NCBI GenBank assembly: GCA_034667465.1 | Contig: JAXDJV010000002.1 | Span: forward strand, 310,001 to 374,000 | Direction: 5' to 3' | Source: JAOBAU01 sp034667465 | Lineage (GTDB): Bacteria; Acidobacteriota; Thermoanaerobaculia; Gp7-AA8 | Length of the DNA: 64,000 nucleotides | Shown: piece by piece, positions 34,754 through 43,351 of the stretch | How the letters are laid out: each line of letters begins with the position of its first letter | How positions within the stretch are numbered: position 1 is the stretch's first letter | The notes under the pieces: generated by a model | Told to the model about the DNA's origin: nothing | The model's input: the letters and a program-made list of their open reading frames with translations, nothing else | The model's database searches: none | Position numbers and translations under genes: made by a program

Positions 34754-34827
34754 TGGCTGGGAGACAGGGAGTCGAACCCCGATTGAGCGGTTCAGAGCCG
34801 CTTGTCCTACCATTGAACGATCTCCCA
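34754..34827 (-). tRNA. tRNA-Gln (anticodon CUG)
   Basis: A 74-nt tRNA on the minus strand including an encoded 3' CCA. The acceptor stem is TGGGAGA paired with TCTCCCA, discriminator G. The D arm is GTTCAATGGTAGGAC, the anticodon arm AGCGG-CTCTGAA-CCGCT gives anticodon CTG, and the T arm has GGTTCGACTCC. It reads CAG codons. Confidence 0.97.
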
Positions 34828-34845
34828 GAACGATCGAGGGGGCGG

Positions 34846-34875
34846 ATGCTACAGCGCGCCTAACGCCACCGTCAA
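34846..34875 (-). promoter_or_regulatory. candidate promoter of tRNA-Gln
   Basis: Reading leftward, TTGACG (34875-34870) and TAGCAT (34851-34846) are separated by 18 bp and end 19 bp before the mature tRNA 5' end, a plausible position for the promoter. Confidence 0.45.
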
Positions 34876-34944
34876 GACCGGAATTCCGAACCAGGAGGGG
34901 CCATTCGGTGCGAGAATTCGAGTCGATATTTTGAGGATGAGATC

Positions 34945-35274
34945 GTGCTCCCGGAAGTCTTCGAATGCCCGCAGTGCCAGCGACAGTTCGTCTTCGAACT
35001 GGTCGAGTCGTCCGACGATCGCTCGATCTATTGCCCGCAGTGCAAGCGCTACCTCGGCGAGAAAGACGTCAACTTCGTCCTCCTCACCGAGATCGATGAG
35101 CTGAGTGAGCGCCTCCGCTTCGAGCGCGACCGGCTCGAGAAAGATGAAGCGGTTTACGCCCTGACCGATTGCGACGCCGAGCTCCGCGTCTACGGCACCG
35201 AGATCCACAAGGTCGTCGCCATCCTTCGGAAAACACTGGCCGATCTCGAATCGCTCAAGCAGTCCTACAGTTGA
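34945..35274 (+). CDS. zinc-ribbon coiled-coil protein
   Basis: A 109-residue protein with a four-Cys zinc ribbon (CPQCQRQ at residues 8-14 and CPQCKRY at about 30-36) followed by a helical, probably coiled-coil, segment. It starts at GTG 34945 after GAGGATGAG. Its stop overlaps the TTG start of the CoA-transferase gene (TTGA), so the pair are coupled. I do not recognise a named family; nucleic-acid or protein binding is possible. Confidence 0.72.
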   Translation: MLPEVFECPQCQRQFVFELVESSDDRSIYCPQCKRYLGEKDVNFVLLTEIDELSERLRFERDRLEKDEAVYALTDCDAELRVYGTEIHKVVAILRKTLADLESLKQSYS

Positions 35275-36455
35275 AACGCCGCCGCCTTCCGCTCGACGGC
35301 ATCCTCGTCGCCGACTTCTCGCGAGTGCTCGCCGGCCCGCTCTGCACGCAGCTCCTCGCGGACACCGGCGCGCGCGTCATCAAGATCGAAGAGCCGTCGC
35401 GCGGCGATGAGACGCGGCGCTGGGGACCACCGTTCATCGACGGCATCAGCGCCTACTTCCTCTCGGTGAACCGCGGGAAGGAATCGCTGGCGCTCGATCT
35501 GCGCAACGATCGCGATGCCGAAGTCGCAGAGCGACTGCTCGCACGCGCCGACGTCGTCGTCGACAACTTCCTGCCGCCGCAGCGCGCCGCGCTCGGCATC
35601 GCCTCCGCTCGCGAACGTTTCCCGCGGCTCGTTCACTGCTCGATCTCCGGCTACGACCGCGGAACGGCGGACGCGAACGCGCCGGGCTACGATCTCCTCG
35701 CGCAAGCCGGAGCAGGACTGATGTCGATCACCGGCGCAGCTGACGGCGAGCCGATGAAAGCCGGCGTCGCGCTCGCTGATGTGCTGACGGCGCATCACGC
35801 ATTCGGCGCCATCAACGCCGCGCTCGTCGCTCGCGAACGAACCGGCGAAGGCGCATCGATCGAAATCTCCCTCTTCTCGGCGACGCTTGCGTCCCTCGTC
35901 AACGTCGCGCAAAGCGCGCTCGTCACCGGACGCGAAGCGCGGCGCTACGGCAACGCGCATCCGTCGATCGTGCCGTATCAGACATTCCGCGGCAGCGATC
36001 GGACGTTCGCGGTCGGCGCCGGCACCGATCGTCACTTCCGCGCGTTATGCGATTCCGTGCTCGGCGACAGCGCGCTCGCGGACGATGCGCGTTTCACGAC
36101 AAACGTCCTCCGCGTCGCGAACCGCGAGCTCCTCGTCGCCGATCTGCAGCAGCGCTTCATCACGAAGACCGCGCGCGCCTGGGTCGCGCGCTGCCGCAAA
36201 GCCGGGATTCCCGCTTCGCTCGTGCAGGGCGTTCGTGAAGCGCTGCGCAGCGATGCCGGCCGCGCGCTCGTCGAGCAGATCGAACATCCGACCATCGGCA
36301 CCTACGACGCCGTTCGCAATCCGCTGCTGTTCGATGGCGCGCCGCTGCCGATCGGAAGCGCACCGCCGGCGCTCGGCCAGCACAACGCGAAAATCCTGCG
36401 CGAGCTCGGCTACAGCCGGCGCGAAATCGCGGCGATGTCAGTGACGCACGATTGA
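35271..36455 (+). CDS. CaiB/BaiF-type (family III) CoA-transferase
   Basis: A 394-residue family III CoA-transferase, moving CoA between carboxylic acids through an Asp-bound anhydride. The N-terminus (LDGILVADFSRVLAGPLCTQLLADTGARVIKIE), the region PGYDLLAQAGAGLMSITG, the ALADVLTAHHAFGAINAALVARERTGEG block and LGQHNAKILRELGY end are all canonical. The start is TTG 35271, because no ATG/GTG lies near the family start and the TTG overlaps the upstream stop. The acyl substrates are unknown. The 3' end overlaps the convergent small membrane protein gene by 18 nt. Confidence 0.93.
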   Translation: MKRRRLPLDGILVADFSRVLAGPLCTQLLADTGARVIKIEEPSRGDETRRWGPPFIDGISAYFLSVNRGKESLALDLRNDRDAEVAERLLARADVVVDNFLPPQRAALGIASARERFPRLVHCSISGYDRGTADANAPGYDLLAQAGAGLMSITGAADGEPMKAGVALADVLTAHHAFGAINAALVARERTGEGASIEISLFSATLASLVNVAQSALVTGREARRYGNAHPSIVPYQTFRGSDRTFAVGAGTDRHFRALCDSVLGDSALADDARFTTNVLRVANRELLVADLQQRFITKTARAWVARCRKAGIPASLVQGVREALRSDAGRALVEQIEHPTIGTYDAVRNPLLFDGAPLPIGSAPPALGQHNAKILRELGYSRREIAAMSVTHD

Positions 36456-36656
36456 CATGATCAGCAGGACGATGCAGGAGAGAACGACGAAGCCGAGCGT
36501 GCCTGCGATCCACGCGATCGCTTTCACGTCACTCCCTTTTCGCCGCTCCGGCGCAAACGCGCGAAACGCGATCACGAGCGCGGTCGTTGCAATGATGCCG
36601 ATCGTCAGACCGACGATCAGCACGCGCACCATCACCGTTTGAAACTCCGCATCCAT
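36438..36656 (-). CDS. small two-helix membrane protein, hypothetical
   Basis: A 72-residue protein with two transmembrane helices (about 9-31 and 45-69) and a basic loop (RAFAPERRKGSD). No family was recognised. It overlaps the CoA-transferase gene end by 18 nt and is divergent from a HAD gene by 18 nt. The real start could be Met1 or Met9. Confidence 0.55.
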   Translation of the reverse strand: MDAEFQTVMVRVLIVGLTIGIIATTALVIAFRAFAPERRKGSDVKAIAWIAGTLGFVVLSCIVLLIMSIVRH

Positions 36657-36674
36657 CGGCCGGACACTAACACG

Positions 36675-37301
36675 ATGCCTTTCGACGCCGCGATCTTCGA
36701 TTTCGACGAGACGATGATCGATCTCGAAGCGCAACACACCTATGCATCTGCAGCGCTTGCGGGCGACAAAGGCGACGACTACATGCGGATGCCGGAGAGC
36801 TTTCGCACGCGCTCCGGTTTTCGCGTCATCGATGACGTCGCCGACATGCGCGATTTCTTCGGCTGGCCGGAAACGCTCGATGAACTGCTCGCCATCCGGC
36901 AGCGGCATTTCATGCGCGCCTGCCGCGAAGCGGACTTGCAACTGATGCGCGGCGTCGACGCGGCCGTCCGCATGCTGCACGGCGCCGGTTATCGGCTGGC
37001 GGTCACCTCATCCGCGGTCGGCGCAGCCATCGACGAGATTCTTCGCCGCGTTGGACTGCGCGACTGCTTCGAGCTGATCGTCGATGGCAGCGAAGTAAAA
37101 CAGGGCAAGCCCGACCCGGAGGCGTATCTGATCACCGCCGCGCGGCTGCATCTCGCACCGGCGCGCTGCATCGTCTTCGAAGACTCGAACGTCGGCGTGC
37201 TCGCGGCGAAATGCGCAGGGATGTATTGCGTGGCGGTGCGGAACAGGCACGCGCTGGCGCGACAGGATTTGTCGGCGGCGGACGTCGTGGTCGACGATTA
37301 G
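36675..37301 (+). CDS. HAD-superfamily phosphatase / beta-phosphoglucomutase-like
   Basis: A 208-residue HAD hydrolase. The nucleophile motif DFDETM near residue 9, motif II TSS (VTSSAVG), motif III Lys in VKQGKPDPEAYL and motif IV FEDSNVGVLAAKCAGM are all present. It lies in the subfamily I sugar-phosphate phosphatase/phosphoglucomutase branch. The substrate cannot be told. It converges with the PilZ protein gene, overlapping by 4 nt. Confidence 0.9.
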   Translation: MPFDAAIFDFDETMIDLEAQHTYASAALAGDKGDDYMRMPESFRTRSGFRVIDDVADMRDFFGWPETLDELLAIRQRHFMRACREADLQLMRGVDAAVRMLHGAGYRLAVTSSAVGAAIDEILRRVGLRDCFELIVDGSEVKQGKPDPEAYLITAARLHLAPARCIVFEDSNVGVLAAKCAGMYCVAVRNRHALARQDLSAADVVVDD

Positions 37302-37942
37302 TGCGTCGCCGCGTGGACGCTGAGCTCCGCAACGAGTCTGATCAGTCGCCTCGCTTCGTCATTCGCGGTCTCGTAGGAACGGCAAAGCGTCTCGAGCTCG
37401 TCTTCGTCTTCATGCGCGCCGACGGTGAATCCGTCGAGCGGCTGTTGCGGCGAATCGGTCGGCACGCGCCACCACGCGCCGTCGCGCAGGCGAAAGCTGA
37501 TGAAGAGTCCGCGCGATCGCGAACGGCGCGCTTCGCCGAGTTGCGCCAGCGTCATTGCATCTGTTGCGTCGCCGGCCGCGTTCGCCTTCTGCGCTGCGAG
37601 CACGTGGCCGACGAACGTTCCGATCATCTGCTGCAGCAACTCCTCGGAGTTTCCAACCGCCTCGAGAAAGCGGACTCCGGTGTGCGACACGATGCTCTTT
37701 CCGTCACCGCCGGGCAGACGAACGACGATCGAGCGCGCGACCTCAGCCATGAAGACGACATCCGCGCCCTGCCAGCGAAACGACAGCCGGAAACGATGGC
37801 CGGGCTGCATCTCTCCGTAATGTTCGAGAAACGCGCCGCCGATTCCCACGTCCAACATGAGGGCGCTCTGGCCATCGATGAGTGCGAGGATCGGTTTGGA
37901 AAGATTCAACCGCTGAAACTCGCGCCGATCGTTCGCCACCAT
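37298..37942 (-). CDS. PilZ-domain protein (paralog 1)
   Basis: A 214-residue protein whose N-terminal half is a PilZ-like domain: RREFQRLNL at residues 6-14 supplies the RxxxR cyclic-di-GMP motif, and DVGIGGAFL the D/NxSxxG-like turn (here Gly replaces Ser). The C-terminal half is helical and ends RRLIRLVAELSVHAA. A second protein of exactly the same length and closely similar ends lies at 39993-40637, with a histidine kinase gene between. A GGDEF cyclase elsewhere in the window could supply c-di-GMP. Confidence 0.8.
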   Translation of the reverse strand: MVANDRREFQRLNLSKPILALIDGQSALMLDVGIGGAFLEHYGEMQPGHRFRLSFRWQGADVVFMAEVARSIVVRLPGGDGKSIVSHTGVRFLEAVGNSEELLQQMIGTFVGHVLAAQKANAAGDATDAMTLAQLGEARRSRSRGLFISFRLRDGAWWRVPTDSPQQPLDGFTVGAHEDEDELETLCRSYETANDEARRLIRLVAELSVHAATH

Positions 37943-38011
37943 GCGCGATCAAGTATGCGACATCGAAAGTCGAAGGCAAGCATATTGCTGCGTCCGCACG
38001 CGGGGCCTTAA

Positions 38012-40027
38012 TTGCCGCTGCGTCACAGCGAACTACCCGAACGGCGGAGCATCTGGCGCGTAGGGCCGGAAAGCACGTGGACGACCGTGCTGCCGGTCGC
38101 GTTCATCATCGCGTCGCTGATCTCGCTCGTCATCCTGCCGATCGTCGTGTCGAACCACACGCGAGAGATGCGGCGTGAGATCGTGAAGCTCGGCGAGCCC
38201 GCGCGGAAAAGCGCCAATGAGGTGCAGATCGATCTGGCCGCGGAGATCGACAGGCTGATCGCGTGGCACGTCACGGGACAGGATCAATACCGCGCGGCTT
38301 ACCTCGCGCAGCTCGTCCGCGAACGTGAGAACTTCCGAATTCTGAAGGATCTCTCGAAGAAGCTGGGCGGTGATTCGTCGGACAAGCTGATGACGCTGAC
38401 CGACGCCGCGGCGCGATGGCACGCGAGCATCGACGAAGGCGAGCTGGCGTCGAATCCGAACCTGGTCGCCGACGTCTTCATGACGCGGCTTTTCGAGCGT
38501 CATCCCAGACACGACGCCGCGATGAGAGCAGCCGCGCAGCTCGAAGTCTCGCTGCAGGACGCGATCAACGACCGGCTGCAGAACATTCGCCGCGCCGAAA
38601 GTTTGAGCGTCTGGCTCACGATCATCCTCACCGTTCTCGCGCTCACTTCCGCGCTTCTCGTGGCAGGACTCGGACGGCAAATGCGATTGCTCGCGCGCGA
38701 AGCGATGCGGCGCCGGCAGGAAGCGGAACGCGAAGCCTCCGAAGCGAAGATGGCGCGCGAAGGAGCAGAGAGGGAGGAACGGAGAGCAGCATTCCTCGCG
38801 TCGGCAGGTCAGGAGCTCGCGGCGTCGCTCGACTACGCGCAGACGATCACGACGCTTGCGAATCTGATCGTCTCGAATCTGGCGGAGATGTCGGTGGTCT
38901 GCATCGCCGAAGCCGACGGCACGCTGCGGCGCGCTGCAATCGCACACAACGATCCGAAACGCGAAGAGGAGCTCGCCGCCGCCGCCGCAAACGCCACGAC
39001 GCGCGACGTACCGGAAGCGATCGTTCGTGTGATGCAGGATCGCGAGCCGCGCGTGATCGGCGCGGGCTCATCGCTCGCGCACTATCTCTGGGGCGATGGC
39101 GACGAGGAGCGCTCGCTGATGGCGCTGCCGCTCGTCAGCCGCGGACAGACGCTCGGCATCGTGCTCGCCGCGGCCCCCGAAGGGAAAGCGTTCACGCGCG
39201 AAGACGCGATGCTGGCCGGCGACCTGGTGCGTCACGCGTCGCTGGCGATCGACAACGCGCGTCTCTACCTCGAGTCGCAGCAGGCGGTGCGCGCACGCGA
39301 AGAGGTGCTGGCGATCGTTTCGCACGATCTGCGCAATCCGCTCAATGCCATTACGCTGGCCGCGTCGCTGATGCGCAGCGACAGCAAAATTCCGGACGAC
39401 GATCGCGAGCAGCTCGAGATCATCAGTCTCTCCGCAAATCGGATGAGTCGCCTGATTCAGGATCTGCTCGACGTCACGCGGCTGGAAGGCGGCAAGAAGC
39501 TGCCGATCGAGCCGACGCGTGTCGAGGTCGAGCCGCTGCTGCACGAAGCACACGAACTGTTCAAAGTGCAGGCAACGGCGAGCGGCATCACGCTGCGGCA
39601 CGAAGCGGAAGCGGAAGATGTTCCGCCGATTCGCGCCGACCTCCACCGCGTCATGCAGGTCCTGTCGAACCTGATCGGCAACGCCATGAAGTTCACGCCG
39701 CACGGCGGCACGATCACCATTCGCGCGCGAGCGAAGAACGGCGACGTACTGTTCACCGTCTCCGATACCGGCAGCGGGATTCCTCGCGAAAACCTCGGCG
39801 ACATCTTCAATCCGTACTGGCAGGCGAAGCGCACCGAGCGGCTCGGCGCAGGCCTCGGCCTCAGCATCACGAAGGGAATCGTCGAAGCGCACGGCGGACG
39901 GATTTACGTCGACAGCAAGCCGAACGTCGGAACGACGTTCTCGTTCACGCTGCCGCGCGATCACGGAGAAGCAGAGGAAGTATTCGCCGGCGCTACACGG
40001 TCGGCGGAATCTCGAGCGCGGCGCTGA
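38012..40027 (+). CDS. GAF-domain sensor histidine kinase
   Basis: A 671-residue membrane sensor kinase. Two transmembrane helices at about 26-46 and 199-219 enclose a 150-residue helical periplasmic domain. A coiled coil, a GAF domain (about 265-420), HisKA with phospho-acceptor His438 (VSHDLRNPLN) and an HATPase (NAMKFTPHGG, SDTGSGI, GAGLGLSI) follow. The start is probably TTG 38012; no closer ATG exists in frame. No response regulator is adjacent. It is flanked by two paralogous PilZ genes, the second overlapping its 3' end by 35 nt. Confidence 0.9.
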   Translation: MPLRHSELPERRSIWRVGPESTWTTVLPVAFIIASLISLVILPIVVSNHTREMRREIVKLGEPARKSANEVQIDLAAEIDRLIAWHVTGQDQYRAAYLAQLVRERENFRILKDLSKKLGGDSSDKLMTLTDAAARWHASIDEGELASNPNLVADVFMTRLFERHPRHDAAMRAAAQLEVSLQDAINDRLQNIRRAESLSVWLTIILTVLALTSALLVAGLGRQMRLLAREAMRRRQEAEREASEAKMAREGAEREERRAAFLASAGQELAASLDYAQTITTLANLIVSNLAEMSVVCIAEADGTLRRAAIAHNDPKREEELAAAAANATTRDVPEAIVRVMQDREPRVIGAGSSLAHYLWGDGDEERSLMALPLVSRGQTLGIVLAAAPEGKAFTREDAMLAGDLVRHASLAIDNARLYLESQQAVRAREEVLAIVSHDLRNPLNAITLAASLMRSDSKIPDDDREQLEIISLSANRMSRLIQDLLDVTRLEGGKKLPIEPTRVEVEPLLHEAHELFKVQATASGITLRHEAEAEDVPPIRADLHRVMQVLSNLIGNAMKFTPHGGTITIRARAKNGDVLFTVSDTGSGIPRENLGDIFNPYWQAKRTERLGAGLGLSITKGIVEAHGGRIYVDSKPNVGTTFSFTLPRDHGEAEEVFAGATRSAESRARR

Positions 40028-40637
40028 CGCTCAACTCCGCGAACATCCGGATGAGCCGCCGTCTCTCTTCGTCCGACGCTTCGTAAACGCGGCAGAGACG
40101 CTCGAGATCGCCGCCATCGGTCACGCGCGCAACCGTGAATCCGACCGCCGGCTGCTCCGGCAGAAACACGCGGCGCTTGTTCCAGACGCCGCCTTCGAGA
40201 CGATACGAGAGATACGCGGCGTCCTTGCCGCGAATGGTTTTGTCGCCGTCGATCTCGCGATCGAGGCCGAGCGAGCCGCTGCGTGTTTTGTCGAGCTCCT
40301 GATTCACGAGCTCACCGAGCATTTCGCGCAGCCGATCGCCGGATTCACCGATCGCCGCGACGAAACGAATGCCCGACTGCAGACCGGCGTCGGGATATTG
40401 CGAATCGCCGCTGATGGTGCGGATGACGTCGCACTTCAGCGCGATCTCGTTCTCGCGAAACGAGAAGCGAAGCTCGGCCTGCTCGCTCTCGAGCGGCGCC
40501 GCGTGTTGCACGCGCGCGCCGAGCACGCCGATCTCGAGGATCGACACCGCCGTCGATCCGAGCGTGCCCGGAATCGGCGGATCGAGATTCAATCGCTGAA
40601 ATTCGCGGCGTTCGTCCGGTCTCGGCATAGACGTCAT
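39993..40637 (-). CDS. PilZ-domain protein (paralog 2)
   Basis: A 214-residue paralog of the protein at 37298-37942. It starts with a short basic leader, then RREFQRLNLDPPIPGTLGS; the D/NxSxxG element reads EIGVLGA here, so c-di-GMP binding may be altered. The C-terminus SDEERRRLIRMFAELSVSAAL mirrors the first paralog. It overlaps the histidine kinase gene end by 35 nt in antisense. ATG 40637 or the ATG three codons later may be the start. Confidence 0.78.
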   Translation of the reverse strand: MTSMPRPDERREFQRLNLDPPIPGTLGSTAVSILEIGVLGARVQHAAPLESEQAELRFSFRENEIALKCDVIRTISGDSQYPDAGLQSGIRFVAAIGESGDRLREMLGELVNQELDKTRSGSLGLDREIDGDKTIRGKDAAYLSYRLEGGVWNKRRVFLPEQPAVGFTVARVTDGGDLERLCRVYEASDEERRRLIRMFAELSVSAALEIPPTV

Positions 40638-40648
40638 TCCAATACGAC

Positions 40649-42757
40649 CTAATCAGTCCACTTGCGAATCGACTCGATCTGGTAGTCGTTGCCCATGAAC
40701 GAGACGATGTCTCCGGTGGCGTGTCCGATGAGCGCCTTCGCGACGTCGGACTGATTCGAGTAGATGCCATGCTCCGGCGCCGACTCCCACGGTCCGAGGA
40801 TCGTCACGAGGCGCTGCTCGTCGCCGTTGGAGAGCGCGACCTTCGTGCCGACGCGGACGGAGGTCGTGTCGACCTGCGACGGATCGAGCACCTGAACGCG
40901 CTGCAGCTCGGACGAAACCTCGCCGACGCGCGCGGAAAGATATTCGGCGCGCGCACGCGCTGCTTTGTATTCGAAGTTCTCGCGAAGATCGCCCATCTCG
41001 CGCGCGGCCTGCAGCGCTTTCGAGTTCGTCGGAATCTCGACACGTTTGAGGTGATCGAGCTCCTCGCGTTTTTTCGTAAGCATCTCGGCGGTCGCGTAGA
41101 CCGGTTCCTGCTGCGGTTCGCGCAGCGTGGGATACTTCATGATCGCCGCCTGCTTCACGATCTCGCGGCGATACTCCTCGACGGCGCCGTAGCGGTCGAG
41201 CGTTTCGACGAGCTTGCGCGCCTGCTCTTCGTTGTCGGTGCTCATGACGATGCGGACGGCGAGGCCGCCGCGATCGAACATGTCCTTGAGCCGCGCGCGC
41301 ACCGCCGAGAATTCGTCGGAGCTGACCGCTTCGAGCATCTGGAAGAGGAGCGTGTAATTCGCCTTCTCGCTCGTCAGCTGCTCGTCGTCGTTGAGACGTT
41401 TGACGAACCAGTAGAACGCGCGCGGATGGCGTCGCGGATAGCGGAGCGTTTCATCGATCAGACGATCGCGAAGCTCGTTCTGACCTTCCTTCTCGAGCGT
41501 CGCGATGATGAGCGAGAGAATGCGCGGCTCTTCATCGAGGAAGAAGACTTCGCTGTAGACCTTCGGCCAGTCGGGATGATTTTCGCGGACCGACTGCAGC
41601 GCGCGCTCGCGCAGCGTTTTGTCGGTGACGGCGGAGACAGTGCGCGACGCCATCGCGCCGGTGAGGAGCGACGTCGGCTCGATGCTCGGCGTGAATTCGC
41701 CGGGGAGCGATTCAAGCACCGCGAGGATCTGCCACGACAGTCCGGGATCGCGCGGCGAGATGCGCGACGCTTCCGCCGCGAGCGTGCTCGAGAAGTAATC
41801 CGCAAGCTCTTTGCTGCGCGCGCTGTGTTTCTTCGCGAGATCGAGCTTGGTCTTTGTGTCGGCTTTGTCGAAGTCGCGGCGAACGGTGCTCTCCGCGCCG
41901 GCGGCCGACGGGCTCCATGAGTAGGTTGCTTTCGCGCCGCTGCCGCTCGTCACGACCTGCGGGTTCTTGCGCGCCGCGGTCCACCACGAGCTCCACTTCG
42001 TTTCGTCGACGATGCCGATGACGGCGTCGCGAATCTCCGGCATCGTCATCGGACGCTTGAAACTCTGCAGCAGCTTCGCGACGAACTCGGCCGGCTTCGC
42101 TTTCGCTTCGGCGCGCAGCTTGTCCTGATCGCGGAACTTCTCGCGAAGGATGTGACCTTCAGGCAGCGGCGTGAGGTATTTCGCGGCAGCGCCGAGCGGC
42201 ACCGCGATGCGCTTTTCTTTTTCGAAGTCGAGACGAGTCATGCCGAGATCGGGATTGAGCTCGGTGACGATGCCGGCGCCGCGGCCGGACATGAAGTAGG
42301 TCTCGCCTTCGTCGTACTGCAGCGCGAGCTCGATCCGTTCCGCTTTCTCGACCGGATTACTGGTCGGATCAGAGAAGCCGGAGAAATCGAATACTCGCTT
42401 GAAGCTCTTGCTGCTCCCGACCGACCCGCGCAATGCCTCTTCGATCTGAGGACGGAACGTCGCCGGATGTTTGGAAAGACGCGCCAGCTCCTTCAGCACC
42501 TGAAGGCGCTGCGGCCAGAGTTTCTTCTCGAGGAGTGTGTCGCCGAGCAGGCCGAGGAGTGTGTCGGATTGCGTGCGCTGCTCCGCCTTGCGAAGGGCGC
42601 GCGCGGTCCGGAGAAATGCATCGACGTCGGAAGGATCACGCTCCATGCTGCTCATCCAGAGCGTTTCCAGATCGTCGAACTTCTTTTTTTCAATCAGCGC
42701 GTTCGCATCTTCGGTGAACCCCAACAGCGGACCTCCCGGCGGGTAGTGGAGCGGCAT
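40649..42757 (-). CDS. greA: long GreA-type transcription elongation factor with TPR-like N-terminus
   Basis: A roughly 700-residue protein. The last about 155 residues are a standard GreA: coiled coil with MGDLRENFEYKAARARAEYL, retaining the Asp and Glu that stimulate RNA cleavage, then the FKBP-like domain ending SNQSDVAKALIGHATGDIVSF. The preceding about 540 residues are helical repeats and a middle basic domain. A similar long GreA (about 715 residues) is known from Chlamydia. Start options are ATG 42757 or TTG 42724, the latter with GGGAGG at good distance. It probably rescues backtracked RNA polymerase; the extension may add a partner-binding role. Confidence 0.85.
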   Translation of the reverse strand: MPLHYPPGGPLLGFTEDANALIEKKKFDDLETLWMSSMERDPSDVDAFLRTARALRKAEQRTQSDTLLGLLGDTLLEKKLWPQRLQVLKELARLSKHPATFRPQIEEALRGSVGSSKSFKRVFDFSGFSDPTSNPVEKAERIELALQYDEGETYFMSGRGAGIVTELNPDLGMTRLDFEKEKRIAVPLGAAAKYLTPLPEGHILREKFRDQDKLRAEAKAKPAEFVAKLLQSFKRPMTMPEIRDAVIGIVDETKWSSWWTAARKNPQVVTSGSGAKATYSWSPSAAGAESTVRRDFDKADTKTKLDLAKKHSARSKELADYFSSTLAAEASRISPRDPGLSWQILAVLESLPGEFTPSIEPTSLLTGAMASRTVSAVTDKTLRERALQSVRENHPDWPKVYSEVFFLDEEPRILSLIIATLEKEGQNELRDRLIDETLRYPRRHPRAFYWFVKRLNDDEQLTSEKANYTLLFQMLEAVSSDEFSAVRARLKDMFDRGGLAVRIVMSTDNEEQARKLVETLDRYGAVEEYRREIVKQAAIMKYPTLREPQQEPVYATAEMLTKKREELDHLKRVEIPTNSKALQAAREMGDLRENFEYKAARARAEYLSARVGEVSSELQRVQVLDPSQVDTTSVRVGTKVALSNGDEQRLVTILGPWESAPEHGIYSNQSDVAKALIGHATGDIVSFMGNDYQIESIRKWTD

Positions 42758-42775
42758 TCTATGCGAAATGAAAAA

Positions 42776-42795
42776 GCCGGGCGTGAGAGCCCGGC
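42776..42795 (-). terminator. intrinsic terminator after the 52-residue protein gene
   Basis: A 7-bp GC stem (GCCGGGC/GCCCGGC) around a 6-nt loop, flanked by AAAAA on the left and TTTT on the right, so it can act in both directions. Read leftward it follows the small gene ending at 42824 and ends in TTTTT. Confidence 0.75.
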
Positions 42796-42823
42796 TTTTC
42801 CGCATCCATCGTCTGGCTTGCCG

Positions 42824-42982
42824 TTAGTGGCGCAGCTTGACGATCGCTTTGAACACATCGAACGGCAGCTCTTCCGCACGGACGACGCGGCGGAGGTGGT
42901 GGAGCGACGTGCGGCGCTCCTTCACATCGTCGACGCTGATGTTGTGCTTGCGCAGAAGGTCGTGTGCTTTCTGATCGGGCAT
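42824..42982 (-). CDS. 52-residue hypothetical protein
   Basis: A small basic protein (PDQKAHDLLRKHNISVDDV start, DVFKAIVKLRH end) likely to be helical. The start at 42982 follows GGGGAG at good spacing, and an intrinsic terminator follows the stop, both supporting a real gene. No family was recognised. Confidence 0.55.
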   Translation of the reverse strand: MPDQKAHDLLRKHNISVDDVKERRTSLHHLRRVVRAEELPFDVFKAIVKLRH

Positions 42983-43062
42983 ATCGCTCCCCTTGAAATT
43001 ATTGATGGAACGCAGCGCGGAACGAGCGGCCACGCGGTGGATATTCCGAAGTCGGGCGTAAC

Positions 43063-43088
43063 GTGCTTATTACCGTGGTAATCTGCAC
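43063..43088. promoter_or_regulatory. operator palindrome before AbrB/PIN operon
   Basis: A 26-bp interrupted palindrome built from GTGC-N2-ATTACC-N2-GGTAAT-N2-GCAC, ending 2 bp before the antitoxin ATG at 43091. The position and symmetry fit an operator bound by the AbrB-type antitoxin. Confidence 0.65.
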
Positions 43089-43090
43089 GT

Positions 43091-43351
43091 ATGTCAGCAC
43101 CACAGTCACGAATTACGGCGCAAGGTCAGATTTCAGTCCCGGCCGAGATCCGGCGCAAGCTCGGCGTTGGGCCAGGGTCGGTGCTCGAATGGCAGGACGA
43201 AGGCGATCGCGTGGTCGTACGGCGAGCTGCTCGCTATTCGTCGGAGGATATTCATCGCGCGGTGTTCACCCGGCCGCCTGCGCCGCGGACATCGGTTGAG
43301 CTGAAAGAGGGAATCGCGGAGCACATGCGGAAAAAACATGCGCGCCGTTGA
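43091..43351 (+). CDS. AbrB/MazE-type antitoxin
   Basis: An 86-residue protein with an N-terminal AbrB/SpoVT swapped-hairpin domain (SRITAQGQISVPAEIRRKLG, PGSVLEWQ, VVVRRA) and a C-terminal tail that would neutralise the toxin. It overlaps the PIN gene by 14 nt. A palindromic operator lies directly upstream, indicating autoregulation. It is a typical type II antitoxin. Confidence 0.92.
   Translation: MSAPQSRITAQGQISVPAEIRRKLGVGPGSVLEWQDEGDRVVVRRAARYSSEDIHRAVFTRPPAPRTSVELKEGIAEHMRKKHARR

Noticed and set aside
40721..41920. 399-codon frame antisense to greA
   Set aside because: Biased composition and no recognisable motifs; the opposite strand is a clear GreA.
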